A stretch of DNA of 64,000 nucleotides, from NCBI RefSeq assembly GCF_965138505.1, contig NZ_CBCSCO010000003.1, positions 415,133 to 479,132 of the forward strand, written 5' to 3'. Below the pieces are notes generated by a model. That model ran no database searches. It was not told the origin of the DNA and was given only the letters and a program-made list of their open reading frames with translations. The first letter of the stretch is position 1. Every line of letters begins with the position of its first letter. Source of the DNA: Litorimonas haliclonae. Lineage in GTDB: Bacteria; Pseudomonadota; Alphaproteobacteria; Caulobacterales; Maricaulaceae. Both the position numbers and the translations under genes were made by a program. Below, piece by piece: positions 8,368 to 15,550 of the stretch.

Positions 8368-8802
8368 TTATTTGGCGTCAGACGGCCCAAAATGGCGCGA
8401 GATTCGGTTTTTGATGAGATCTCTCATAGCCCGGTAACTATCCATCATAGCCCGAACATCCAGTGATCCTGCCCCGGGGTCAGGTAGCGGCCAGTTGAGG
8501 ACTTCCGTGTCATTGCCCTCGAAATAACTTTGAGCAGCGTGAAAGGCTTGCGGCGTAAAAGCAATGACAACATCAATATTTTCAGGCTTGTAATCCTGCA
8601 ACACGGTCGGCTCATGATCGCTGACATCTATACCGATTTCAGCCATGATGGTTTCAACCATTTGCTCTTTATCCCCTTGCGCAAGGCCGCACGATTCCAC
8701 GCGCTCTACACTCGGATAGAGCTTGCGCATGAGCCCCTCCGCAATGGGAGAACGCACCATGTTCATCTGGCAAACAAAGAGGATAGAGTTAGGAAGCGCC
8801 AT
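8368..8802 (-). CDS. Low molecular weight protein-tyrosine phosphatase family protein
   Basis: A 144-residue cytosolic protein. The P-loop is CQMNMVRS at residues 11-18, matching CX5R(S/T), and WPLPDPG supplies the conserved general-acid Asp near residue 110. Related ArsC-type arsenate reductases share this fold, but no arsenic genes are nearby and the conserved alphaproteobacterial position next to infA favours a phosphatase. Located 2 nt downstream of the UPF0262 gene, so translationally coupled. Confidence 0.85.
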   Translation of the reverse strand: MALPNSILFVCQMNMVRSPIAEGLMRKLYPSVERVESCGLAQGDKEQMVETIMAEIGIDVSDHEPTVLQDYKPENIDVVIAFTPQAFHAAQSYFEGNDTEVLNWPLPDPGAGSLDVRAMMDSYRAMRDLIKNRISRHFGPSDAK

Positions 8803-8804
8803 AA

Positions 8805-9305
8805 TTAAGTCCGTCTATGTAGGGCGCATATAAGCGTGAATAAGCGTCGTGAGGTATTAAAATCTACCTCAATAGAGTTTCGCAGTCCGTCTGTTAACAT
8901 ACGGGATCCCTCATTATGCAGGCCCCGGCGACCCATATCAATCGCCTCAATTTGAGCCGACGTCGACGTTCGAATCGCGTTGTGGTAGTTTTCGCAAATC
9001 ATAAAATAGTCTTTGATAACCCGGCGAAACGGTACAAGAGATAATTTATATTCTCCCCTATCCCCGCCATTGGTTCGAGACACGTCTATTATCAGCCGCT
9101 TTCCATCTGCGAGAGATAGCCGGACGAGATAGGGGCCACGCGGGCTGTCCAAAGGTCGAAACACATTTTCTTCCAACAGGTCAAAAATCGCGACGCGGCG
9201 TTCATGCTGCATTTCAACAGAGCTGACGGGCAGACTCTCGTCATCAATATGCAGCTCAGAGATATAATGCTCTTCGGCGGGGTCGATATTTGACTCGTCG
9301 TTCAA
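8805..9305 (-). CDS. UPF0262 family protein
   Basis: A 166-residue conserved alphaproteobacterial protein of unknown function. The block ERRVAIFDLLEENVF and the later KDYFMICENYHNAIR and DMGRRGLHNEG are typical of UPF0262. The start is most likely TTG at 9303-9305, since the family normally begins about 30 residues before the ERxVAIFDL block and the next Met is inside that stretch. An ATG four codons long (ATG-AGT-GTT-TGA) overlaps this TTG out of frame. In many relatives hisD lies between DUF2948 and this gene; here only 10 nt separate them. Confidence 0.85.
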   Translation of the reverse strand: MNDESNIDPAEEHYISELHIDDESLPVSSVEMQHERRVAIFDLLEENVFRPLDSPRGPYLVRLSLADGKRLIIDVSRTNGGDRGEYKLSLVPFRRVIKDYFMICENYHNAIRTSTSAQIEAIDMGRRGLHNEGSRMLTDGLRNSIEVDFNTSRRLFTLICALHRRT

Positions 9306-9315
9306 ACACTCATGC

Positions 9316-9753
9316 CTAACTATCTGTGGAATGATCAGGTATGGACTTCGCCGGCCAAGCCTCCCCGCGATCCAATAACATGGCTTCGAGACACTCTACT
9401 TTAGCCTTTAACTTCCCGTTCCCGGCAAATTCAAAGACCACCTGCCCGGCTCCTTCGGCCTCTTCTTTAAATGAACAAGAGAGGAGCACCAGAAAGGCCT
9501 CGCTATTTGTTTTATCTATGCCAGTACTCTGGACTCCCAAAACGCCATCAAACCGAAGCCCTGACAATATTCGGCTTGGTTTGTCCGTTTCACGCCGAAA
9601 CCTTTGCAGTCCTAACGTCAGGCTCTTGGCCTTCTTGTCATACATGATCCCATGAACCCTAAGGATAGAGTCTTGCACCGCCCCCGCGATGACTGACAAG
9701 TCCTCTTGGCTCTCGGCTTTCAGGTTCAAATGTTTGGTGTTCTTACTCATCAT
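9316..9753 (-). CDS. DUF2948 family protein
   Basis: A 145-residue protein that matches the DUF2948 pattern: LNLKAESQEDLSVIAGAVQD at the N-terminus, then a basic RFRRE, GLRFDGVLGVQS, and an end block VECLEAMLLDRGEAW. The function is not known; the family is nearly restricted to alphaproteobacteria and sits after murA. The start overlaps the end of murA by 11 nt (two adjacent ATG codons at 9753 and 9750, either usable), so it is translationally coupled to murA. Confidence 0.83.
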   Translation of the reverse strand: MMSKNTKHLNLKAESQEDLSVIAGAVQDSILRVHGIMYDKKAKSLTLGLQRFRRETDKPSRILSGLRFDGVLGVQSTGIDKTNSEAFLVLLSCSFKEEAEGAGQVVFEFAGNGKLKAKVECLEAMLLDRGEAWPAKSIPDHSTDS

Positions 9754-11011
9754 CCGGCATCCGTTCTATTCTGGCTCCACATTGTCCAAGTTTTATTTCG
9801 ATATGCTCGAAGCCTCGGTCAAGGTGATAGACGCGGCCAATATGCGTTTCGCCCTTTGCCGCCAAAGCGCAATTAATCAGCGACGCTGAGGCCCGTAGGT
9901 CTGTCGCCATCACAGGCGCGCCGTAAAGCTCCTTCACGCCGCGAACAATCGCCTCTCGCCCCTTAACTGTAATATCTGCGCCCATACGTACCAACTCGGG
10001 ACAATGCATAAACCGATTTTCAAAAATGTTTTCTCTAATAATGGAAACGCCGTCCGCCAAACACATTAGCCCCATAAATTGCGCCTGAAGGTCTGTAGGA
10101 AATCCGGGATAGGCTTGTGTTTCGACATCAACCGCTTTGGGACGACCTCCGCCCCGCTCAATCAATACGGTTGTTTCGTCCAGACTCACCTTACATCCCG
10201 CCTGGGCTATTAACGGCCACAACGAACCCAGGTGATCCGAACGGATATTTGTAAGCCTTACCGACCCACCGGCGGTAGCTGCGGCAAGAGCGTAGGTCCC
10301 CGCCTCAATCCGGTCAGGCACGACGCTGTGCGAAACACCTGACAGGCTGGAGACCCCTTCTATCTTTATCTCGGATCGTCCGGCTCCAAAAATCTTTGCG
10401 CCCATTGCGTTCAAACACTCTACCAGATCAACAATCTCCGGCTCGCGCGCGCAATTATTCAGAGTAGTTTCCCCATCAGCGAGAACAGCTGCTAAAATGG
10501 TATGCTCTGTCGCCCCAACACTGATGAAAGGAAAAGTGATATCCGCCCCTTTCAAACCGCCTTTTGCGGACGCGACCACATACCCCTTCTCAAGCTCGAT
10601 TTTCGCGCCGAGCTGCTCAAAGGCCTTTAAATGTAAGTCAACCGGGCGGGCACCAATGGCGCATCCACCGGGAAGCGATACACGCGCCTTGTGTTCGCGC
10701 GCCAAAAGCGGCCCCAAGACGTTGAATGAAGCCCGCATCTTTCTAACCAGGTCATAAGGTGCTTCTGTGCCCGAAAGTTCTTTAGCGTGGAGGGTCATTT
10801 TAGGGCCCGGCCCCTCTTCAACTTCCACGCCTAGATGCGCCAAGAGCTGCCCCATAAAGCGCGTATCTCTTAGCCGGGGCATATTGGGGAGCTCAACAGG
10901 CTGATCCGTTAGCAAGGAAACTGCCATCAATTTAATAGCAGAATTCTTCGCGCCGCTGATTGCGATTTCACCGTTGAGCGGAAATCCGCCATTTATGACA
11001 ATTTTATCCAT
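9743..11011 (-). CDS. murA: UDP-N-acetylglucosamine 1-carboxyvinyltransferase
   Basis: A 422-residue enzyme that transfers enolpyruvate from PEP to UDP-GlcNAc, the first committed step of peptidoglycan synthesis. GAKNSAIK at residues 20-27 holds the PEP-binding Lys22. The active-site loop LPGGCAIGARPVDLH contains Cys117, the residue alkylated by fosfomycin, so the enzyme is predicted to be of the sensitive Cys type. Length and the inside-out alpha/beta barrel sequence are normal. It is followed by DUF2948 with an 11-nt overlap and preceded, 94 nt away, by a small basic protein gene. Confidence 0.97.
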   Translation of the reverse strand: MDKIVINGGFPLNGEIAISGAKNSAIKLMAVSLLTDQPVELPNMPRLRDTRFMGQLLAHLGVEVEEGPGPKMTLHAKELSGTEAPYDLVRKMRASFNVLGPLLAREHKARVSLPGGCAIGARPVDLHLKAFEQLGAKIELEKGYVVASAKGGLKGADITFPFISVGATEHTILAAVLADGETTLNNCAREPEIVDLVECLNAMGAKIFGAGRSEIKIEGVSSLSGVSHSVVPDRIEAGTYALAAATAGGSVRLTNIRSDHLGSLWPLIAQAGCKVSLDETTVLIERGGGRPKAVDVETQAYPGFPTDLQAQFMGLMCLADGVSIIRENIFENRFMHCPELVRMGADITVKGREAIVRGVKELYGAPVMATDLRASASLINCALAAKGETHIGRVYHLDRGFEHIEIKLGQCGARIERMPDDE

Positions 11012-11105
11012 AGGGTATGTGCCTATTGAGTGACGATTTACAGCGCAAGGAGATTATCGCGCATAAAACCTTATTCCAAAGAAATGAGGCTTCATTTGGT
11101 CAAGT

Positions 11106-11255
11106 CTATGACCCGGATTTGGTCTTATCATTTGGAGCAGCTTTTTTTCGTGCGGCCTGTTTTCGCCTACGAAGATTATCCCGCAAGGTTTTTGCCAGAC
11201 GCTCTTCCCGGCTCATAGTCTTGTCGGCGGATTTCTTTTTTGAGGAGTCGCTCAT
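11106..11255 (-). CDS. Small basic protein encoded upstream of murA
   Basis: A hand-translated frame of 49 residues, MSDSSKKKSADK..., with the central MSREERLAKTLRDNLRRRK helix and a Lys/Ala-rich tail. It resembles short conserved proteins that I recall beside murA in other alphaproteobacteria (typically MTREERLAAxLRENLRRRK). It has no named domain, no membrane segment and a strongly positive charge, which would suit nucleic acid or ribosome binding, but that is only inference. The gap to the MarR gene is 71 nt and to murA 94 nt. Confidence 0.7.
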   Translation of the reverse strand: MSDSSKKKSADKTMSREERLAKTLRDNLRRRKQAARKKAAPNDKTKSGS

Positions 11256-11326
11256 AAAAATGCCTTACAGGCTCACAAATCAGCCTGCAAGCCTAGCCCT
11301 ATTATAGAAACATTCTCTTATTGAGC

Positions 11327-11809
11327 TCACTGAGCGACAGACGTGGCCGAACCGACATCAAGCAACGGCGCCGCGTCAATGTTGCCAGCTCCAAGAATAG
11401 AGGATAATTGCTTGAGGACTAACACAATCTGCTCTTGTTCTTCTTCTCTAATATTCTCGAATTGTTTTTCGAAACGCCTCTGGAGGATGTCGGGCGCCTT
11501 AAATAATGTCTCACTCCCTAGCTCGGTGAGAGAAATCGTCTGGCTGCGTTTATCCTTGGAACTTACTTCGCGTTTCACGAGGCCGGCTTTTCTAAGTTTT
11601 TCAGTCAGCGTGCTAACCGTCGCATGAGCCAAGGACATGTTCTTGGCAATCTCTCCTGGAGTCATAAATTGTTTTGACTTCAAAAGTTGGAGTAAAATGA
11701 ACTGTGATGGATTTAAACTCGTTTGCTTTGCAAGCGCGCGCGAATCAATCTCGACGGCCAGAAATATCTGCCTCAGAGAAATCAGCGCATCTTCAGAACG
11801 TGACGGCAT
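11327..11809 (-). CDS. MarR family regulator, CosR/EctR-like
   Basis: A 160-residue winged-helix regulator. The segment LISLRQIFLAVEIDSRALAK with the recognition region MSLAHATVSTLTEKLRKAGL and the wing VKREVSSKDKRSQTISLT match MarR proteins. The opening ALISLRQI..AVEIDSRALAKQT resembles CosR of Vibrio and EctR of methylotrophs, MarR regulators of compatible-solute genes. It lies 25 nt downstream of a BCCT osmolyte transporter on the same strand, so a role in osmotic control of that transporter is likely. No ectABC genes are in the window. Confidence 0.83.
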   Translation of the reverse strand: MPSRSEDALISLRQIFLAVEIDSRALAKQTSLNPSQFILLQLLKSKQFMTPGEIAKNMSLAHATVSTLTEKLRKAGLVKREVSSKDKRSQTISLTELGSETLFKAPDILQRRFEKQFENIREEEQEQIVLVLKQLSSILGAGNIDAAPLLDVGSATSVAQ

Positions 11810-11834
11810 AATTGTGTAAAATAGACTTCACTGT

Positions 11835-13466
11835 TTAACTTTCAACTTCTTTAGTCTCGAAAGAGTTAAGCGCAACCGCGCTATCTTCGGATAACCCTCG
11901 ATAGAGACTATAACAACAAACTAAAATCACAAAAGCAAAAGGAAGGCCCGCAGTAATTGCCCCTGCCTGAATGGACGTCAGAGCTTTTGTTCCTCCTCCG
12001 ACCAAAAGTACAATTGCCACTAACCCCTCTACAGAGGCCCAGAAAACACGCTGCGGAACAGGTACGGCAAGCTTTCCTCCCGCCGTAATGTTATCAATCA
12101 CAAGTGAACCAGAATCAGATGATGTCACGAAAAACACAATCAAGAGCAGGATAGCCACGAAAGAGGATATTTCTGAAAAGGGCAAACTGTCCAACATTTG
12201 AAAAAGAGTTAGAGAAATATCTGAAATACCATCCGGTAATTCTCCGATATTCTCATCTATCTGTTTGATCGCGGTCGTTCCAAAGGCCGTAAACCATCCA
12301 ATTGCGACCAACATGGGGACGCCAAGCACCGCAAGTAAAAACTCTCTTATAGTCCGCCCTTTAGACACTCTGGCGATAAACATACCGACAAAAGGCGACC
12401 ACGAGACCCACCACGCCCAATAAAAAATAGTCCACCCATGGTAAAAAGTTTCATCTTCGCGGCCGAAGATATTACTCAACCGAGGTGTGTCTTTGACGTA
12501 ATTCACCGCGTTTAACCCGAAACCTTTGAATATTTCCAAGGTTGGTCCGGCAGAAACAACAAATAAAAACAAGAGTACGGCAATCACAATATTGATATTA
12601 CTCAGAAGTTTGATGCCGCCGTCCAGCCCTCGGATAACTGACACAATCGCGAGTCCCGTAATGCACACGATCAAAATGATTTGAGTATTTAGGGAATTCT
12701 CAACGCCAAACAAAAAATGCAAGCCAGTCGCAGCCTGTTTCGCTCCAAGGCCGAGAGATGTTGCTAGTCCAAACAAAGTGGCCAGCACCGCAAGCAAATC
12801 AATGATATGGCCGGGCCACCCCCAAATTCTATCCCCGAATATGGGATAAAACGCGGATCGAATGGTGAGTGGCAGCTTTTTATTATAAGCGAAGAAGGCC
12901 AAAGACATCCCTACGACCGCATAAACAGCCCATGGCGATAAAGCCCAATGAAAAATTGTACTGCTAAATGCCAGTCTCTTGGCTTCCGGCGTCATGGCCT
13001 CGACATTTAGGGGCGTTCCGAACCAGTCCGTATAATAAGCCATCGGCTCGGCCGCGCCGTAGAAAAGTAGCCCGATACCGACACCAGCCGAAAACAACAT
13101 GGAGAGCCAGGACAATAAACCATATTCTGGTTTTGCAGACTCACCGCCGAAGCGAATTTTTCCGAACTTTGAGAATGCAATAAATAAACAAAACAGAATT
13201 GCCACATTTGTGGTCAGCATGAAGAACCAATCAAAGTTCTCAAGCGTCCAGTTCTTTGCCCCAATTAAAAGGTCGCCTGCTCTAGTCGGAAAAATTAACG
13301 CAAAAGAGATGAACAGCAAAATAGACGCCGCAGAGATAAAAAACACCGGATTATGCAAATCCATTCCCAATAACTGAACGTTGTCCTGTCCGGTTTCATA
13401 TTCCGTATCATAGGAAATGAGCCCGGCAGGTTCGGTATTGAGTTCGGGCAAACTATTCTCTTCCAT
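11835..13466 (-). CDS. BCCT family betaine/choline/carnitine-type transporter
   Basis: A 543-residue inner-membrane protein with about 12 transmembrane segments. GVGIGLLFYGAAEPMAYY is the glycine-rich unwound TM1 region that binds sodium and substrate in BetP-type carriers, and WAWWVSWSPFVGMFIAR is the Trp-rich BCCT signature. The N-terminus is acidic and about 45 residues long. The Met at 13466 follows the sulfotransferase stop by 2 nt, with GGAG 11 nt upstream, so the frame's earlier potential starts, inside the previous gene, are less likely. Substrate (glycine betaine, choline, DMSP or other) cannot be told from sequence alone. Confidence 0.9.
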   Translation of the reverse strand: MEENSLPELNTEPAGLISYDTEYETGQDNVQLLGMDLHNPVFFISAASILLFISFALIFPTRAGDLLIGAKNWTLENFDWFFMLTTNVAILFCLFIAFSKFGKIRFGGESAKPEYGLLSWLSMLFSAGVGIGLLFYGAAEPMAYYTDWFGTPLNVEAMTPEAKRLAFSSTIFHWALSPWAVYAVVGMSLAFFAYNKKLPLTIRSAFYPIFGDRIWGWPGHIIDLLAVLATLFGLATSLGLGAKQAATGLHFLFGVENSLNTQIILIVCITGLAIVSVIRGLDGGIKLLSNINIVIAVLLFLFVVSAGPTLEIFKGFGLNAVNYVKDTPRLSNIFGREDETFYHGWTIFYWAWWVSWSPFVGMFIARVSKGRTIREFLLAVLGVPMLVAIGWFTAFGTTAIKQIDENIGELPDGISDISLTLFQMLDSLPFSEISSFVAILLLIVFFVTSSDSGSLVIDNITAGGKLAVPVPQRVFWASVEGLVAIVLLVGGGTKALTSIQAGAITAGLPFAFVILVCCYSLYRGLSEDSAVALNSFETKEVES

Positions 13467-13468
13467 AT

Positions 13469-15475
13469 CTAGCGGTACTCCGTCAGGGCTTGGCCCAATG
13501 CGTTTTTCAGGGGCGACAACCATGGCTCGAAATGCCTCCATTGCTCTAGCCCGGAGGTGTAGATGGGTTGACGAACCTGCTCAGAACTAGCGGTCCTGAC
13601 CGATCTGTCGGTTTCATAAAAGCTGAGACACTCCTTTTCAAAGGGTAAGCCACAGAATTCAAGTAAACGTCTCACCTGAACTTCTGTATCAGTCACCACG
13701 TCCTCATAGTGAACCCGAAGAACTTTTTCGGGCAGGACGTCGTCCCAATGCCGCATCAGGCCAATATAATCCCGGTAATATGTTCCGACTTCCTCAAGTC
13801 CATAAGTGAACTCCTGCCCCTCTGCAAAGAGTTGTTTGAAGCCACTAAAACAACACGCCATCGGGTGACGCCTGGCATCAATAATTTTTGCCTGAGGCAG
13901 GATGAGTGAAATGAGACCTATATGCCGGAAATTATTCGGCATTTTATCAATAAAGAACGGCGCCCCCTTGCGGTGATATTTGGTATCTTCGATATAGGCC
14001 CGGCCAAATTCCTCAAACTGCTTAGCGCTTAAGTCGTGGAGGTTAGCGGGATAATGCGAGCTTTCGGTCGAAGTCCCCCTGCCCCGCAGGCGATGCGCTA
14101 GTGACAGTATATTCGGGAGTTCCTGCGTTCCGTCCACTTGGCTATGAGAAGCCAAAATTTGTTCCAATAGTGTCGAGCCTGCACGTGGCAAGCCGACAAT
14201 AAAAATGGGATCAGGCGCTTCATGGCCGCGCGCCTCGTCCGCGTTAAATAAATCCGGTGTGCAAATCTCGATCTGGGCCTGAAGTTCTTTCGTCATAATT
14301 TCAGGTTTATAACGGGTTTGCAGAGTTTTCAGGCTGTTGCCCCGTTCATAAAACTCAAACGCCCCCTCATAATCCTCTTTGTCCTCAAGCGCTTTGGCGA
14401 GCGCAAAGCACAGAAAAATTCGGTTTTGATGAGACAGTCCCGTTTGACTCTCAATTTTACGCATCGAGCTGATTTCATCGTCAGAAAATTTGTAGGTTTT
14501 AAGATTGGCTAGCGCGTAATAGGCATCCCCGTGATCCGGTTTGGCCCGATAGGCCGCCTGATAGCTGGCAATGGCCTCGTCTTGGCGACCATAGGTTTTT
14601 AGAGCATGGCCTTTAGAGGTCAGTGTGGCAGGATCATTTGGTATTTTTTCCAATACGTTATCGAACAATTCGAAAGCTTGTTCATATTCGCCGGCCTGCA
14701 TCCGGTCGAGAGCGTAATGGGACTGAAACAGCGGATTATTGGGCTGGTTATCATATAAATACTTAACGTTGTCATGCGCCGTCTCAAACTTTTGCTGCTT
14801 ACGTAAAATGTCGATGTAATCCAGCCGAGCCTGAATATTATCCGGAGAGAACTCCACAGCGCTTTGAAGCAAAAATTCAGCATCTGTCATGACGCCGAAC
14901 CGTTTTCCTATCTCGGCGAGAAGACGCATCCCTTCGACGTGACGAGGGTTATGCTGCATAAATTGACGACAGATCTTTTCAGCTTTCAGAATTTTACCTT
15001 CGTGCATATAATTCACAACGGCGAGCAAATGTTTTGGAAGGGACTGAAAATATTGCCTTTGTTGTCGGGCCGCCTGAGCCTCTTCTAAACGGCCAAAACC
15101 TTCAAGTATTTTGACCTGAAAATCCCAACTCGCAAGTAGAGCTGGATTTAACTGGGTAGCATATTGATAGGCCTTGAGCGCCTCCGCCAAGTCGTTTCTG
15201 TCGCGATGAAGGTGAGCTTTTTCTTGGAAGCCCCGGCCATATTCCGGCGAGAGGCTAAGCAAGTGATCCAAATTAAGACCAGCCTGGTCAAAATTGCCAA
15301 GATGTCTTTCGCAAACAGCCAACATATATAGGCCGTCTTGGCTATCGGATGCCTCGTTCAAAACCAATTTCAATAAGGTTTGGGCTGATCCGAAATCGCC
15401 CTGCTGCATATGAGCCTTGGCGGTCTCCAACTGATCTGTGAAAGGCTCCACGTCAGACACATCTCTTCCTGTCAT
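13469..15475 (-). CDS. TPR-repeat sulfotransferase
   Basis: A 668-residue protein. The first ~390 residues form tetratricopeptide repeats (for example GDFGSAQTLL, GNFDQAGLNL, EYEQAFELFDNVLEKIPND and GRQDEAIASYQAAYRAKPDH). The C-terminal part is a PAPS-dependent sulfotransferase: FIVGLPRAGSTLLEQILASH is the 5'-phosphosulfate loop and IDARRHPMACCFSGFKQLF the 3'-phosphate region. Similarity to tyrosylprotein sulfotransferases suggests a protein or peptide acceptor. No signal peptide is seen. I use the ATG at 15475; a TTG at 15514 has AAGGA upstream but lies inside the terminator hairpin of the preceding gene. BCCT follows 2 nt later. Confidence 0.87.
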   Translation of the reverse strand: MTGRDVSDVEPFTDQLETAKAHMQQGDFGSAQTLLKLVLNEASDSQDGLYMLAVCERHLGNFDQAGLNLDHLLSLSPEYGRGFQEKAHLHRDRNDLAEALKAYQYATQLNPALLASWDFQVKILEGFGRLEEAQAARQQRQYFQSLPKHLLAVVNYMHEGKILKAEKICRQFMQHNPRHVEGMRLLAEIGKRFGVMTDAEFLLQSAVEFSPDNIQARLDYIDILRKQQKFETAHDNVKYLYDNQPNNPLFQSHYALDRMQAGEYEQAFELFDNVLEKIPNDPATLTSKGHALKTYGRQDEAIASYQAAYRAKPDHGDAYYALANLKTYKFSDDEISSMRKIESQTGLSHQNRIFLCFALAKALEDKEDYEGAFEFYERGNSLKTLQTRYKPEIMTKELQAQIEICTPDLFNADEARGHEAPDPIFIVGLPRAGSTLLEQILASHSQVDGTQELPNILSLAHRLRGRGTSTESSHYPANLHDLSAKQFEEFGRAYIEDTKYHRKGAPFFIDKMPNNFRHIGLISLILPQAKIIDARRHPMACCFSGFKQLFAEGQEFTYGLEEVGTYYRDYIGLMRHWDDVLPEKVLRVHYEDVVTDTEVQVRRLLEFCGLPFEKECLSFYETDRSVRTASSEQVRQPIYTSGLEQWRHFEPWLSPLKNALGQALTEYR

Positions 15476-15508
15476 TAAAAGAAGAGTGCCCTGCCAAGCA
15501 GAGCACTC
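15476..15508 (-). terminator. Rho-independent terminator of the TonB receptor gene
   Basis: On the minus strand an 11-bp stem with one mismatch (GAGTGCTCTGC / GCAGGGCACTC, loop TTG) at 15484-15508 is followed by TTCTTTTA. It lies 43 nt after the receptor stop at 15551. The next gene's ATG at 15475 directly abuts the U-tract. Confidence 0.8.
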
Positions 15509-15550
15509 CTCCAAGTCTTACTATTCCTTGTCTTACGACGTCTGGCAGAT

